This document shows, piece after piece, positions 33,221 to 44,696 of a stretch of 64,000 nucleotides of DNA (its first letter is position 1; each line of letters opens with the position of its first letter). A program made the translations under genes and the position numbers. A model generated the notes under the pieces. That model saw only the letters and a list, made by a program, of their open reading frames with translations, was not told the origin of the DNA and did not search any database. The stretch is from Glandiceps talaboti (taxonomy: Eukaryota > Hemichordata > Enteropneusta > Spengelidae): positions 7,415,709 through 7,479,708 of the forward strand of contig NC_135557.1 of assembly GCF_964340395.1 (NCBI RefSeq), written 5' to 3'.

Positions 33221-36200
33221 GTGTGTCTTTCTGCTGTTCTCTCTCATGTAAAGAGGTCGATAAATATTTCATATCAATGAAGAGAACGGCAAAACGTCTT
33301 CTTGATTTGCTTCTTGGACGGTCCTCTAACGTAGGCAGGATAATTGACATGAACGTCAATTTCAAATGTCAATGTCTCCATAGATAGCGTGTATCTGACT
33401 ATATGGGGGTAAACACCTGAATGAGTGTCTGTATATTACAGTTGTTAAGTTATGCAGCAAATGTTGATTTTAAACTATAAGTATGACTGTCATCAAATTT
33501 GCATATATTGCAAAGCAAAGTGACATGCATATGTACCACGTAAAATGTCACCTATGAGCCAGGTAGGAATGAAATTACATATTACATCTGAGAAATGGCG
33601 TATTACGGTCGCACGCACGCAAGCACACACACACGCACACAAAGACAGGCGGGCGGATGGTCGTACTTGACGGTCCATTGTAATAGAACCCGATGGGGGT
33701 GGACGCAAAATACCAGACAGACATGTGACAAGAGAGATCAACCTAACCATTTAGTTCCGCCCAGCTGTCGCTGACTGTGGCATTGAAAAGTGCTCACCGT
33801 GGGAGAGGGACACTCTACCACACCCTCCCCCTGGCCATCATGTGGGGGGGGGGGTGTCGCTGTTTCTGTCCAAAATCAAGATAGAAGGGGAAAACCCAGC
33901 TGGCTAAGTGTCTCTAAGTATAGGTTACAGCTCAGTATGAGACTTCTCCTTGCAATGCACAAAGACCACATCTATTTGTAATGGTATTTCTTAAAATGTA
34001 AAGACGATGAGGTCGATTGCCATGGTTATTAGTTGTTATTAGTTGTTATAGTGTACTATACAGTTGTACATTTCCAGAATGTGAGAAGGGTGGGGTACCA
34101 TATAATACTACATATGAATATATGTGTAACCTGAGGGGAGGAGGAGAAGGTATTACGAAAGTACATGGGTTGATTTCGGCGTAAGGGCATGATTCTTTGA
34201 GAGCATACATTTTTTGACCCCCCCCCCCCCCCCCCGCCACGTCGTTATAAATTACGCCTTTTCCGTAATATGGGCTGAAACACACTTTCTCCCGAAAAAT
34301 TAACACGTTTAACTGTAATATGATATAGTGGCAATGAGGTGTTCTCTGTTTCTATGCCAACCATGATAACATTTCATAAACATCAGCTGTCTTTGTATGT
34401 AACATACGATGAACTCTACTAGGCATATTTTCAGTCATTCTTACAATTCAACCGACCGAAACTACGAGTGTTTGTAATGAAAAATAATCAACTCAATTAC
34501 TACATTAATTATTCAAAGGAAACATACGAGTTCACAATATATCCTGACTAGCTTGAAATTAGATTAATATTGAAAGAGCCATCCGATGCATTTCAGTGTA
34601 ATTGAGTTTACTACTTTTTGTTCAAGGTGACACCACAATATTCTATCAGCAGTACACACATTTGTATTTATCACTGAACAGGGTACTACTATCACAGACC
34701 AACATTTCAATACTTATCATTTCTGTATTTTCCACCTCTCACTTTGACATATGTTGTGATCGGCAGAATAGATTAATGACAGCGTGTAGTTTTGGTGTTC
34801 ACGATACGTTAGAATTTTGACGATTTCACCTCAAGTTAATTATCACAAGCAGCCCAATGACGTCATCTTTTACTTGTATCCAATCACATAGACGACATTG
34901 TGACTTAAATTACTAATAATAGAACACCACGTAATGAAACCACTTTTCTTAAAGTAAGAATTTGATAATAAAGGCCAAAAGGAAGTGGAATTAAACTTGA
35001 GAACCATTCATCTCTGTCTGTCTAGCGATTCTTGAGTGCTGGTGTGTTCTCTCTGTACGGGAGTTATTTAGATTGTATTATATAGTTGTGTCGACGTTCG
35101 CATTGGTGAGAATCCGACATTGGCGGAGTATGTATCAGCTCGAACAACCATCATTAATGCCATTATACATTATCATGTTATTTTATATATTTGTTGGGAT
35201 CCTCATGTCTTTAGAATAGTCCCACAAATGACTTGATTTAGATGGACAACCAGACTTGTACGCTGATCTGTGTACGACGGAAGATTATATGGCACACAAT
35301 ATATTGGGAATGGAAACCGCCAAGCCTAATAAATTACATATGTACGTTTGTGGACTCAGGTATTGATCCACAGTATGCCGACGAATGAAATAAAGAACGT
35401 AAAACCATGGCATAACTCTTTTCGACAGAACTGAATATAGACTGAACATTTCAACGTTTGAAATACGACCACAAAATTACACGCTACTGAGTGACACACG
35501 ACCGAAATTATCGCTGTATAAGGAAGTTTAAATGCCGACATGAAATTTTAAAAAAAAGATCCCACGAAACGGAAACATGCGATGGACCAGCTTACTCGTG
35601 ATCATTTGCGATTCGTAATATGAATCGTTGAATTTTATCTCCATGACAATAGTAGATTATTTGAACCATAACTGATCAGCTGACTGCTGTTTAATTATTC
35701 TGTAACAATAACAGTTTGTATTTCGTTTGATAATTAACTCATTTCAGCAAAAACAATACACCTAGATTGTGTTATATTCGCTGCTCGTACGTGCACAGTA
35801 ATCAGTTTTTGTGAAGTTATTGCTGAGGTGGGATTATATATGTCCACATACTATACGTAGTTATGATTTTAATGTTGTTACAGTTCCATTATGGATGAAT
35901 AGGAACTATGTTTATGCAGTAGCTAAGCATAAGTGTATTAAATTAAAATGAATATTGGTATGACTTTGGCCTTGATATTCAATGTATTGAATTGGCATTT
36001 TAGTGCACATCAGTGATATTTATCCTGACATGAGTTGTGATTATGGTTATGTAATCTTTACGGCCCAGAGGTCCACAAATCCCATAACCCGGCCGTGAAG
36101 GTTTTCTAATAAACCCAATGTAATGGCAGGGAAACATCATTTAAATCGTTTAATATCATACGTTGGCTGTTAAATGTCATTTGATTTGCAAACACATAAA

Positions 36201-37590
36201 AGTAGTGGAGAAATTAAGAAATCGAAATCGCTGAGAGAATGGATATTGAATTGGCAAGCGTGCCACTTGCCATATTTGGGCAAAGTGTGCCGGGTCGTGA
36301 TAGAGTGCCCGAGTTCTGTGCGCGTGCTCTCTTAAATTGCATTTGAATTGATACTGAATGTATGATAATGTTTAATTATTTTATTACTTTACAAAAAGTC
36401 TGTGACATCGTAAATCGACTCTACCAGACTCATCTGAGACTTTTAACATTAGAAAGACAACTATTACAGTTTCCTGTAGAATAATCAAGAAAAAATAAAG
36501 CGCTGTCAATGAAGAGTTGGTATTGGTTGTTGATTGAGAATAAGCCAAATAAAAACTCTTCTGTCAATTAATTTAAAATCACGGTCAGCAAATGAATGAC
36601 TAGTCATTAATAAATTCTGCTATGTCATCGGTCATTAGAGGCCAGTTATTTTTAATTGACCAGCGGAGGGGCTGATTTTAGTGAGGAGTTATTTTGAAAA
36701 TCACAACATAAACTGTGGGTTCGTTCATTTTAGGAAACACCACATGGTGTGGGAAGGGTGGGTTTGGAAAACAAGATGCTTAGATAAATGTATTTGTTAT
36801 TTTATTGCCAAGAAATTACTCCTGGACAACTGTAATTTGTCAAATTTTCTACTATTCGAGGAGAATACCTCTTCTTCTAAACATATGACAGTACTACTAT
36901 ATCAGTGCAAACGCCATGTGTGACAATAAACAGTTTTTATTGGTCGGTTCTTATAAACCACCTACCTTATTTGGTATGCATTATGTTAATGACCACGTGT
37001 ATACACGTACCATTAAATCAACATAGTCTTTAAATAGCGGATACTACAATGCCACGTTGGCTGTTCTACAAGTGCTGCGAGTTGAGATAGTCGATGGCTT
37101 GTTCCAGAAATGTTCCCAGTGGTTCCATCGAAGGAGGCCCGTCTTCACTTTAGCTGTCTTGAGAAATGTCTTAAAATTAAAGTTGGTCGTCATTGCGAAT
37201 AAATGGAGAAATACTTCGACGACAGTTCGGTACAATGGGTGAACCTTGAGTAGAACATTGTCCCATGTAGCCACCTTCAACACTCAATGAACTCGTGAAC
37301 TCGTGAACTCGCCGTCCTTGCCTCTGTACTCTGTGAAAGTGTGTGTGTTCTACCAGTAACACTGAAAGTCACGATAGTCGACAGTTCAAGTCGCAAGTCA
37401 TGTCTGGGAACTAAATAATTTCGTTATGTAGAACAATTATTCAGCTACGTTAGATTATAAGTTAATCCTGTAATATACTCTCAAATCTTATATTTATAGT
37501 ATATTATATTATATCATGCTACTATGTGCCATTCTGATTGGATAATAACTGTGGTAAAATGGGCTGGCAGTGGTAAAATGGGCCCCCAAA
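33221..37590. other. Gene-free AT-rich region
   Basis: I see no exon with a recognisable domain in these 4.4 kb. Poly-C at about 34220-34236 and poly-G at about 33844-33855 are the only marked features. Minus-strand frames at 37044-37283 include GPPSMEPLGTFLEQAIDYLN, which looks protein-like, but stops surround it and I cannot name it. Confidence 0.5.
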
Positions 37591-37597
37591 CTAGCAT

Positions 37598-37942
37598 ATG
37601 AATAGTACTAACAAAAATGAAGCTAGTGTTCGTTCTTATACCAATAAGTTAACACTTCCTCAGAGTAAAGGTATGTCAGGTATCCTGGGTTTGGGTTACA
37701 GTAGTCCAAATAATTCCACTGATGACCATGCGATCGAAAGCAACGGTCGATCAGTGACTTCAACATCATTGGCCATGGCTGATAAGGTACAAGTTCTCCC
37801 ATGCAACGAGCCGTCTCAGCGTCCTGCTCTCGTTGAATCAAGCAACGCCAATTTAACTTTTAACCATCAGTCAAGTGCGTCAGGATTATTTCAAATCTGT
37901 ACATTTTCAGGTTCTGTCAATGTTCAATTTGTTAACCATTAA
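37598..37942 (+). CDS. Small unassigned ORF, 114 codons
   Basis: ATG to TAA with a possible AATAAA (ATTAATAAAAG) right after the stop at about 37944. The product is rich in Ser and Asn (TKNEASVRSY-like start) and ends in a hydrophobic stretch GLFQICTFSGSVNVQFVNH that looks like a folded strand pair. No known domain is recognised. An AG at 37593-37594 could make it the last exon of a gene whose other exons I cannot find. Codon use does not look like simple repeat. It may also be chance. Confidence 0.3.
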   Translation: MNSTNKNEASVRSYTNKLTLPQSKGMSGILGLGYSSPNNSTDDHAIESNGRSVTSTSLAMADKVQVLPCNEPSQRPALVESSNANLTFNHQSSASGLFQICTFSGSVNVQFVNH

Positions 37943-38396
37943 ATTAATAAAAGTAGACTGTGTAACGTCGCGTCTCTGATTTACTGTCCCGAGCTTTCTC
38001 CGATTCAACTGATTCAACGCTGAGACATCTATTTTTAGCAGTGTACAAGATTGTATTGTTCTTATGTAAATATCCAAACAACATTGTTACTTTCTTTGAC
38101 CTCTTGCCCCGTTTTCTTTGTTGCTAGTTTTCAACGCGTTTTCGTAAGGCATTATATGATGTAAATAAAGTAATTTGTCAATGCAATGCAATGCAATGTA
38201 TGGTTTGTGTTCATGCAGTGTGTGTGGGGGGGGGGGGGCGATACGAACGTCGTCCATTCATCAAAATATGCTCGTTCCCGACGATCTAGTACCGACGATC
38301 TTTTTCTGTACGTGCGAATTCGCCTTTTCAGGCATATAAATAACCACAGAATCACATTTAGAAGAAATATAGACACCTATTTTGATATAATATAAT

Positions 38397-38531
38397 AGCA
38401 ATAACCCCCCCCCCCCCCGCCGAAGGCTAGTATCTCGAATTTGGTACAATTCGCTCCATATAGCACTATATGTCGCGAAGTGTACCAAAATCTCGTGTAT
38501 ACCCGCCTTCGATTCGGCGGGGGTTATTGCT
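38397..38531. repeat. Foldback hairpin
   Basis: The arms begin AGCAATAACCCCC and end GGGGGTTATTGCT. Inner parts pair as GCCGAAGGC with GCCTTCG, and TTTGGTACAATTCGC with GCGAAGTGTACCAAA. The loop is about 20 nt. The C run makes the left arm slightly longer. MITE-like, noncoding. Confidence 0.75.
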
Positions 38532-38839
38532 TAATTATTGTTTCATTACAACTGAATTAAATAAGATAATTGATAAGTGCAATGCTGTGTAGTGTCCCAT
38601 GTTTGACCGTTTGTTGTTTCGACTGGAAATGTTAGGGAAAAGTATGTAATTGTGTGCTGTTTGACTTCTCTAAATGTTCGGTTCGTAACATGTCAAATAT
38701 GAAAGTCAGTCATTTAGTATTTGGAATAGTATTTAAGAATGGTTAGTTGTGTATGAAAACTTTTAAAACAATCGCATTTGTTCAAAGTCACAGACAGTAA
38801 AATACTGACGAGTCACTGGGTATATCAGTGCGACATCAA

Positions 38840-38845
38840 TTGTCT

Positions 38846-38892
<47 letters not shown>

Positions 38893-38940
38893 TGTTGGTT
38901 TTTTTTTTTTTTTTTTTTTTTTTGGGGGGGGGGGTGGAGG
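38840..38940. repeat. TTTA, poly-T and poly-G tract
   Basis: (TTTA)n followed by about 24 T and then about 11 G, with no coding meaning. Confidence 0.95.
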
Positions 38941-40560
38941 TGGTCAAAGCTACTTGCAAAATACTACTTAGTGCAGCCCCTATTCATTTTAGAAAACACC
39001 ACTTGAAGTGAGAGTATCAGGACATAGTCGAAATTGTTACTAGGCAGGGTGTTTAGTTGTACAACTGACACAGGCGTTTTCAATTCAAAAACCTACCCGT
39101 TGATGCGAATTCGTATCGCCATCATAGCTGCTCAGCCTCGTGAAGCCTGCCTAGTAACATTTCCGCCATAAAATCCACTGGTTGAAGAAACTACAATTTA
39201 ATTAAAACAGCAGGAGGATGCAACTTCACAAACATAGAAGTTGGAAAACTTATGAAAAATATGATTAAACTAGTATTCTGACATTGTTTATTATAACTCG
39301 TTGTGATAACCTCGTACTCAAACTAGTGTTTTTCTATGGATGGGATGTGTTATCGATTTATTGTGGCAGGTAGTGCCCGGTGACGTAATATTTACGAAGA
39401 CGTTGTCGGGTTCGCTTCCCTGTGACCCCTCGTTTATTCGAGCCTAGTGCCAAAAATGTTGCAATAATGTAACAATAAAAAGTGCCTCCTAACAGCCCAG
39501 TAAAGCCATGCTCTGTTTTTCGATCTGAGGTCCCAAATACGAATGTTCAAAAATCTATATCAAAAACAGATTCAAAATTACGTGTAGTTAGTTGTTTGGA
39601 CATGTATTCCAGGTTTGAAATTATGTCAAAAAAATAATCATACTATTTCTGGGTATATTACAATTTTATGTCGTTAGTCACGCACCTGGTGGTGATGACA
39701 ATAGTCCATTTGTGTTGATTAGCACCGATTGTCTGGAAATGGAAATGGTAACATCTCGAGTTCTTAGTTTCAGAATGGATTTTTTTAAGATAATAAACTA
39801 TCAGTGTTTAAATGGTTTTCCATTCCGAGTTATGTATGAATTTGTTGTTTGTTGGTATTTTGTTTTCGGCGAAATCAAACAAAATTGTGTGCTTTTGATA
39901 ACCCGACCGACCCTAGTTCAAGCCTCCATTCATAAATATTAAAAAAAAAAAATTCTTTGTCTTCTTGACTTTCATGCACGTCTGTTTTCTTTCCCCAGTG
40001 GTGCCGGTACATATTTTTTTTTTCGCCTAATGAAAATCTTTAATTGTTCGATTGTTTCTCAATACCTATGTATCCCCCCCCCCCATCGTTACCCCCCCCA
40101 CACACACATACACACCCTATAAGTTTGTTTATACAAGTGATTGTCTTCCGTCTTAATAACTGAAGTGTTCCTTTACAATCTTACAAGTCAATCTCATAGT
40201 AAAAGTTATATATATTTTTGAAAATGTAATGTTTTGGTATAATTTAGCTTATTTTGATGCGTTTTACCAATACGTTATAAGTTGTGTGTTCGTTCTGGTC
40301 AACATTTAATGCACAAAAAGAAGATAAAATTGAGCGATAGACTATACAATTATTTCGCGACATGTTCATTCCCTATCTAGTAAGCAATCCACGATGTCTT
40401 TACTATAGTGATTATATTGCAGTGATGATAATGATGTCAAAGACGATAACATGATACCCTGGTCCCTCTCCCCTTGTAATTGGTCTATGGTTTAAATTAA
40501 ATGTACTTAACGTGATAAGTAGAGATATTAATCATTTACTGTGTGTGTTTATTATTACTA

Positions 40561-40653
<93 letters not shown>

Positions 40654-40760
40654 GCATACCTAGTTTTTTAGCTTATATTTAATTATGACAAGTGTTTCAA
40701 CACACGCATTTTCATTTATATTCTCAATATTTATTCACTATTTACAAAATATGTGTCTCG
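38941..40760. other. Noncoding, with AT microsatellite
   Basis: No gene recognised. (TA)n of about 88 bp at 40564-40651; small C runs at about 40075-40106. Confidence 0.5.
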
Positions 40761-40879
40761 AATATTAAACCCGAATGACCCTAAGACAGTAGGCAACGTA
40801 AATATTATGATGTATAGAATATAACATTGTAGATTGAAAAAAAAAATTGCGTAAAGAAAGCAAACAAAAACAAACAAAC

Positions 40880-41479
40880 AAACAAACAAACAAACAAACA
40901 AAGAGTAATTCTCCATTTGGGAGATAATGGGAAGAGTTCCAGCTGAATGCATGTCCGTTTTTGCAGTTTAGGTATATCTTCCCAGCATGTCCCATCATTG
41001 TTGTTCTGTCCTTAATCTCCAAGGTTTCCGTGCAATATCTGCTGTGCTTCTCTACCGTCGACACTAGGTGTTGTACGCTGAATGTTGTCGTTAGGTACAT
41101 AACGTCATCAGTGCGTTCGACAGGGCAACTTTGGTACATCGGGCCGTCAAAACTACCGTCGGTCTGAACCAGTCTCACGTTCATGCTGTGATAAATAAAA
41201 GTTGACGACTTCTGACAGCACGTCGTAGTTAGTAGCCCTTCCTTCTTTCAGGCGTGACCGTAAACTAGACATTTTCTTCTGAAAACTCTTTTTGTCTTCT
41301 GGAGTCGGGGCGACAAAATCGAACTGACCGCGTGTACTACCGTCACGTTCTCGCCTCAGGTTTCGTGCCCGTATCGCCTCCTTTGTCATTGACGGAGAGA
41401 CCGTCCTAGCCTGTTCGTTCTGACTAATTCTAAGCATGGTTTGAAAACTATAACACGAACAAACTAGTAAATGAATCAA
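40880..41479 (-). pseudogene. Fragment of an unknown multicopy gene with a Cys/His core
   Basis: Read on the minus strand: an N-terminal basic segment (KEAIRARNLRRERDG, EDKKSFQKKMSSLRSRLKEG, NYDVLSEVVNFYLS), then, in another frame, DGPMYQSCPVERTDDVMYLT, TVEKHSRYCTETLEI, MGHAGKIYLNCKNGHAFSWN and HYLPNGE. It then runs into a (TTTG)n microsatellite. The C...C-x-x-GH-x-W pattern before a P-x-G-E block resembles domains I recall from multicopy, transposon-linked genes in aquatic invertebrates. I cannot name the family. The frame change near 41170 and abrupt end suggest a broken copy. Confidence 0.4.
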
Positions 41480-41607
41480 AAATCATACAAAAAATACAGC
41501 AAAATCCGAAAAAAATACTAGGAAGAACTGGTGAAATCTGCTGTAATAATTGAGACTAAAAAATGTACAATTTTGATATTTGGAACTGTGAGAACTTGTA
41601 ATCGAAA

Positions 41608-41715
41608 TAAAATCGAATTATCACTGAACAAAAAACTAACCTAAATTGTTTGTACACTGGTGAAAAAAAATCGAATTAAGCTTATCACTGAACCTACGGA
41701 TATATAAAAAACAGA
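41608..41715. repeat. 75-bp minisatellite, left part
   Basis: About 1.5 units of a repeat containing AAAAACTAACCTAAA, TTTGTACACTGGTG and ATCACTGAACCTACG. The array resumes at 42956. Confidence 0.75.
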
Positions 41716-42955
41716 TTTAAACTGAATGCCTCCCGTAAGGGAATCACTAATTATGCAAATCTCATTAAATTAAAAAAAAAAAACAATGGTAACAGGCTTT
41801 GTTTTTGGACAAGCGTGCTTTCTTAGGTTAATGTATGTAAGAGTGTATGATACTGCTTAATTACTGAATATTGTTCATTATTCAAAATACTCATTAAAGG
41901 TAAAAGTTGTAGCAACAAACTTCATAGGACAGTTACGTATTATTATGGTTGATATATGTATCATATTATACGAAATTTGAAGCTTGCATTTTAAGATACA
42001 ACCTAGTTACCTAAAATCATTAATTATGCAAATTTTTCATTAAAACTGTAAGCTATATCAAATGTTTTATAGGACATATCCGCTTTGTTATGGTTAACAT
42101 ATGTACTAAATTGTATTGAAATTGAAGTATGCAGTCTTAAGATGTAGCCTAATTACAGAAAATCAATAATTTTGCGAATTATTCATTAACACTGTAAGGT
42201 ATATCAACTAACATTATAGGACATACACAATTTGTTATGGTTAATGTATGTACTGAATTGTATTGAAATTGAAGTATGCAGTCGTAAGATATAGCCTAAT
42301 TACCTATAATCATTAATTATGCAAATTTTCATTAAAACTGTAAGCTTTATCAAAAATGTTAAAGGACATATCCGCTTTGTTATGGTTAACATATGTACTG
42401 AATTAAATTGAAATTGAAGTATGCAGTCGTAAGATATAGCCTAATTACCAAGAATCATTAATTATGCAAATTATTCATTAACACTGTAAGGTACATCAAC
42501 AAGCTTTACAGGACACATGCGATTGTTAAGGTTAACGTGTGTACTGAATTATATTGAAATTGAAGTATGCATTCTTAAGATATAGCCTAATTACCAAAAA
42601 TAATTAATTATGCAAATTATTCATTAACGCTGTGAGGTACATCAACGAATTTTATAGGACAAATGTATGTTGTTATGTTTAACGTATGTACTAAATTATA
42701 TTGAAATTAAAGTATGCAGTCTTAAGATATTGCATAATTAGTTGATTTCATTAATATGCAAATTTCTCTAATCAAACATTAACAGATCTGGCTCAAAACC
42801 TTATCAGGTCTAGCCATTACCCTAAAGATTATATGTTCCAAATTTCATTATAATTGAGCCGATTTTTAGAAAATGATGACACAGACAGACAGACAGACAG
42901 ACACACAGACAAACATTCCCCTTTTAATACCTCCCGTACCCTTACGGGAGGTAAA
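41716..42955. mobile_element. Tandem-core repeat element (pearl/Helentron-like), inserted in a minisatellite
   Basis: Both ends carry CCTCCCGTAAGGG in opposite orientation (left near 41729, right at about 42931-42954 as the hairpin CCTCCCGTACCCTTACGGGAGG). Between them are about seven monomers of 146-150 bp, each with an ATTAATTATGCAAATT core, then a short unique segment and a (CAGA)n microsatellite at about 42881-42912. The layout (flank, 150-bp tandem core, ACAG microsatellite, hairpin) resembles bivalve 'pearl' repeats and Helentron-derived elements. No transposase is present. Confidence 0.65.
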
Positions 42956-43200
42956 AACTAACCTAAAACAAATTTTTGTACACTGATAAAAAAAATCAAA
43001 CCGTCACTGAACCTACGAATATTATTTAGAAAAAAAACTAAACTAAAATAAATTTGTGTACAATGTTGAAAAAAAATCGAATTATCACAGAACCTACGAA
43101 TAGTATAAAAAAAAACTAACCTAAAATGAATACTATAAAAAACTAAAAAATAAAAAATAAATGACAATAAAGTTTTGTACACTAGTGAAATAAATCGCAA
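42956..43200. repeat. 75-bp minisatellite, right part
   Basis: About three more units of the array seen at 41608-41715, with the same AACTAACCTAAAA, TGTACACTG and CACTGAACCTACGAAT blocks. Confidence 0.75.
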
Positions 43201-44110
43201 AAATGATATCGACTGGAATTATACAAGAACGTCAGACTACGACCAAGGCTGTTGAGACAAGCGTGTCGAGAATGAGAATGGTGTATGTGCTGGTTAGCGA
43301 TCAGGGATGGGACTCAACATGATCTCACTACGAATACAGGTGTTTTGCAACATATGGCACGCTTCCTGTTTATCTGGGAAAGTTTTCTGTAAATCTGAAA
43401 AGGCCTATGGACAGGACAGTTTTCATCTTGTTGGCTAGTGACACTTTGTTGTGCGTGATTATTTGGCAATTAAACAAGGGATGGGATGCAGCACACAATA
43501 CGAAGATACCAAATTGTATTGAGTGCATGTAAACATTGATTGATGAATTACATATAAATTGCAATCCTGATGTAAAATTACCCCTCACAAACCCAATATA
43601 TGACTTACAAATTTTACGGAACATATTGTTCCTTTCTGACAAGTGTATATGGTATGTCAGTTTAACGTTTGTCGACCGTAATCATGGTCCCTCCTCCCTC
43701 CATGCGCCTAAAGTGTGACCCTGTTTTTGGTCATTACTGTACCATTGCAAATGTGGGTCGGTCGATTAAAAAGTTTTTGTTACTCTCCTTCTTTTCTTCC
43801 TTGGTGTTTTCTTTTTATGTGATTTTTTGTTTTGTTTGGACAAATGCTCTTCTTTCGACATATGGCACATTTCCTACTCTATTAGCCTGGGTAAACATCA
43901 TTGAAAGTTTGTGATAGTCGACGCCACGATGACTGAAGACGTGATACTGACAGAAGTTCCATCTATCAACACTTCATAGCAATGGATCGCGTACATTCAA
44001 GGGTGGTTGAATTGTGTATAGAAAAGGTGTGAAATGGTGCTACAGTGATGCTAATATGTTATCAACTGTTCAGTTAAAGTTTATAGCAGTTAGTCTGAAG
44101 TTGCAGTCAG
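43201..44110. other. Noncoding, nothing recognised
   Basis: Short ORFs on both strands at 43370-43914 have no domain. Confidence 0.5.
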
Positions 44111-44111
44111 G

Positions 44112-44696
44112 ATGAGCAAGATATCAATTATCGTCACCGAAGATCAGAGAGAGGCGCTCGAGGCATGTTTCGCCCATTCTGATTGGGATTTGGTCGTTGT
44201 GAAAGACACATAGAGTATCTGTAGTCAATGTAGGAAGAAAGAGTTGGCGTCAACGACAGTGGCATCGGGTCTGAACTCGACCTTCCAGAAATACCAAGAG
44301 AAGTGGGCCAAGACGAATGTCCGTACTGTTTTAGTCAACCATGCGTTACATGGTATAGGCAAGACTGGTTGGGTAGTGGCCAAGAAACATGCGATGACAC
44401 TGCACCATCCGTCATCGTCTTTATCGAAAATATTGGAACATGCTGGACAGACGGAATGTATGGAGTAACCCTCGATATTTAGAAAGGAAACAACAATTGA
44501 TGAGGGCCGAGGATGTCGCTGTGACTAGAGAGAGGTCATGCCAATTTGTGTGACATCTCAAGTCAGAGGTTTGTATCCAAATTTACCTGGTGTACCGTAT
44601 GTCGGTCATCGTTGGGCGTGAGGTAGTTCCTCACACAAATCAAACGGCCCTTTTCGTTATCAACGGCAAAGTCGGCGTAGCTTTTCTGATGTCTGA
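44112..44696 (+). pseudogene. Old coding-like block of unknown multicopy element, interrupted by a hAT transposon
   Basis: Protein-like stretches in sequence order include ISIIVTEDQREALEACFAHS, FQKYQEKWAKTN, YLERKQQLMRAEDVAVTR, PNLPGVPYVGHRW and VVPHTNQTALFVINGKVGVA. The block around PNLPGVPYVGHRW is of a type I recall from repeated genes of unknown function in invertebrates. Open frames are short and shift, so it is decayed. The hAT target site lies within the end of this block. Confidence 0.35.
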
